A DNA stretch of 7,259 nucleotides from Bacteroidaceae bacterium (GTDB lineage Bacteria; Bacteroidota; Bacteroidia; Bacteroidales; Bacteroidaceae), in contig JAFZKR010000005.1 in assembly GCA_017551845.1 (NCBI GenBank), positions 1-7,259 of the forward strand, in the 5' to 3' direction. The position numbers and the translations under genes are program-made. Of the stretch, positions 6,821 to 7,259 are shown one piece after another. The notes beneath the pieces are model-generated. The model was not told the origin of the DNA, searched no databases, and was given only the letters and a program-made list of their open reading frames with translations. How positions within the stretch are numbered: position 1 is the first letter of the stretch; each line of letters begins with the position of its first letter.

Positions 6821-6878
6821 CAAAGCAGGTAAACACGACACCGTTTTAACCTATCATTTTTCTTTGTTTTCCCCTTAA
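6612..6878 (+). pseudogene. Possible remnant (or frame-switching) coiled-coil repeat reading frame
   Basis: Read from each A-run, every 21-bp unit decodes as a seven-residue block. Unit 1 gives KVTE then a stop, units 2 and 3 KVTKSH then a stop, and unit 4 KVTKKK. Units 5 to 8 give KVSNLSP, KVSNHNE, KVSDLNE and KVKESYE. Unit 9 gives KVTELNK. Unit 10 gives KVTELMP, and a non-repeated tail (AGKHDT...) runs on to TAA at 6876-6878. Val and Leu spaced 3 and 4 apart form an a/d coiled-coil heptad. Units 2-4 and 9-10 are in one frame and units 5-8 in another; both switches fall at A7 tracts (6690-6696, 6776-6782). In-frame stops interrupt units 1-3 and no ATG start with a leader is seen, so decay is the simplest reading. 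It may instead be non-coding DNA. Function unknown. Confidence 0.3.
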
Positions 6879-7034
6879 ATTTCAACCCTTTTCCTTCTTT
6901 TTATAGACTAAAATTACTATCTTTACAATGTAGAAAATATTGATGATCCAATACATCATTTCTATAAAAGGCTTCGCCAGTGAAAAAAGCACAACTGTAT
7001 TGACAACCATTAAATGTTTGCAGAACAATAGTTT
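6879..7034 (+). other. A+T-rich leader region upstream of the metallophosphoesterase
   Basis: These 156 bases follow the array and hold no supportable gene. They are pyrimidine-rich on the plus strand as far as about 6905 (runs of T and C), then A+T-rich. A weak hairpin TGATG/CATCA (6941-6945 with 6954-6958) lies in the predicted leader. I see no riboswitch-like structure and no clear Shine-Dalgarno site before the ATG at 7035. Confidence 0.5.
6918..6925 (+). promoter_or_regulatory. Candidate -7 element for the metallophosphoesterase gene
   Basis: TATCTTTA differs by one base from the Bacteroidota -7 consensus TAnnTTTG and sits in typical context, with A+T-rich DNA upstream and C-A after it. 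It would start a transcript near 6932 and leave a leader of about 100 bases. No TTTG -33 box is found at the usual distance; that region is a T/C run. This is consensus matching by eye. Confidence 0.4.
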
Positions 7035-7259
7035 ATGAAGAATCCCATTCTAAAAAAACTAATTGAGTTTAAAAACGCTCAAAACATTGTCGTATCTGGC
7101 GACATTCATGGTGATTTCACCCAACTAGTTTACAAGTGTTGCATTCAATATGCAATGACAAACACTTTAATTATTGTGGCAGGAGATTGCGGGTTCGGAT
7201 TTGAACGCCCCGGTCATTACGAAAACATATACAGACGTTGCAGTAGTCGGCTTACAAAA
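7035..7259 (+). CDS. Calcineurin-like metallophosphoesterase, N-terminal fragment
   Basis: The frame opens at ATG 7035 and runs 75 codons to the window edge without a stop. After a Lys-rich start, VVSGDIHGDF (about residues 21-30) gives the metal-binding G-D-x-H-G motif, and AGDCGFGFE (about 50-58) supplies the second G-D motif. These are the first two motifs of the calcineurin-like phosphoesterase fold, whose members use two metal ions to hydrolyse phosphomono- or phosphodiesters. The second motif reads GDCGFG rather than the GDxVDRG of Ser/Thr phosphatases, so protein phosphatase activity should not be assumed. The GDNHE and His motifs lie beyond the edge. The gene is visibly richer in A+T than the upstream genes and has its own likely promoter, which hints at an accessory gene. 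Substrate unknown. Confidence 0.8.
   Translation, partial: MKNPILKKLIEFKNAQNIVVSGDIHGDFTQLVYKCCIQYAMTNTLIIVAGDCGFGFERPGHYENIYRRCSSRLTK

Noticed and set aside
6144..6836. 230-codon minus-strand open frame running through the array and into the glucanase gene
   Set aside because: It is antisense to a well-supported glucanase over half its length. It stays open in the array because 21 is a multiple of three. Its start is GTG with no supporting context, and its aromatic low-complexity product resembles no known fold.
6941..6958. TGATG/CATCA hairpin in the phosphoesterase leader as a riboswitch or attenuator
   Set aside because: It has only five pairs with an eight-base loop, is A+T-rich, and has no T-tract or recognisable aptamer.

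Overview
The window looks like chromosomal DNA from a member of the Bacteroidales (Bacteroidota). The grounds are a run of housekeeping genes with Bacteroidota-like protein sequences, starts without convincing Shine-Dalgarno sites, and upstream elements resembling the Bacteroidota -7 motif TAnnTTTG. I cannot name the genus. Coding DNA up to about 6480 has balanced base composition. DNA after the terminator at 6509-6548 is clearly richer in A and T.

Layout. Positions 1-204 hold the last 67 codons of an LptF/LptG-type (YjgP/YjgQ) permease. A GTG-started RhlE-like DEAD-box RNA helicase (215-1435) follows 10 bp later on the same strand. It converges on panB (2323-1505, minus strand), the first committed step of pantothenate synthesis. 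The 69-bp gap between them carries strong hairpins, one of which holds the helicase stop codon in its loop. A 102-bp divergent promoter region separates panB from a 1068-residue RecB/AddA-like helicase-nuclease (2426-5632) with all helicase motifs and an intact nuclease site. Ten bases later begins a GH16 laminarinase-like secreted glucanase (5643-6482), closed by a strong intrinsic terminator.

The 552 bp from 6483 to 7034 hold the terminator, then a ten-unit array with a 21-bp period (6612-6820), then an A+T-rich leader with a likely promoter. The window ends inside a metallophosphoesterase gene (7035 onward).

The array is the most unusual part. Each unit starts with an A-tract spaced two helical turns from the next, which predicts curved DNA. 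The units also decode, in shifting frames, as a heptad of the form K-V-(T/S)-(E/D/other)-L-x-(E/K). The two nucleotide families of units (GTAACAGAGCTC and GTGTCAGACCTC) encode VTEL and VSDL, a conservative protein-level change. The two frame changes within units 2-10 fall at the two A7 tracts, and the second is an in-frame A_AAA_AAG slippery heptamer followed at once by TAA. I read this as a degraded or frame-switching coiled-coil coding repeat, with curved non-coding DNA as the alternative. The other genes are ordinary housekeeping or polysaccharide-use functions with no obvious joint pathway. The helicase-nuclease and the glucanase are probably co-transcribed only because they are adjacent.
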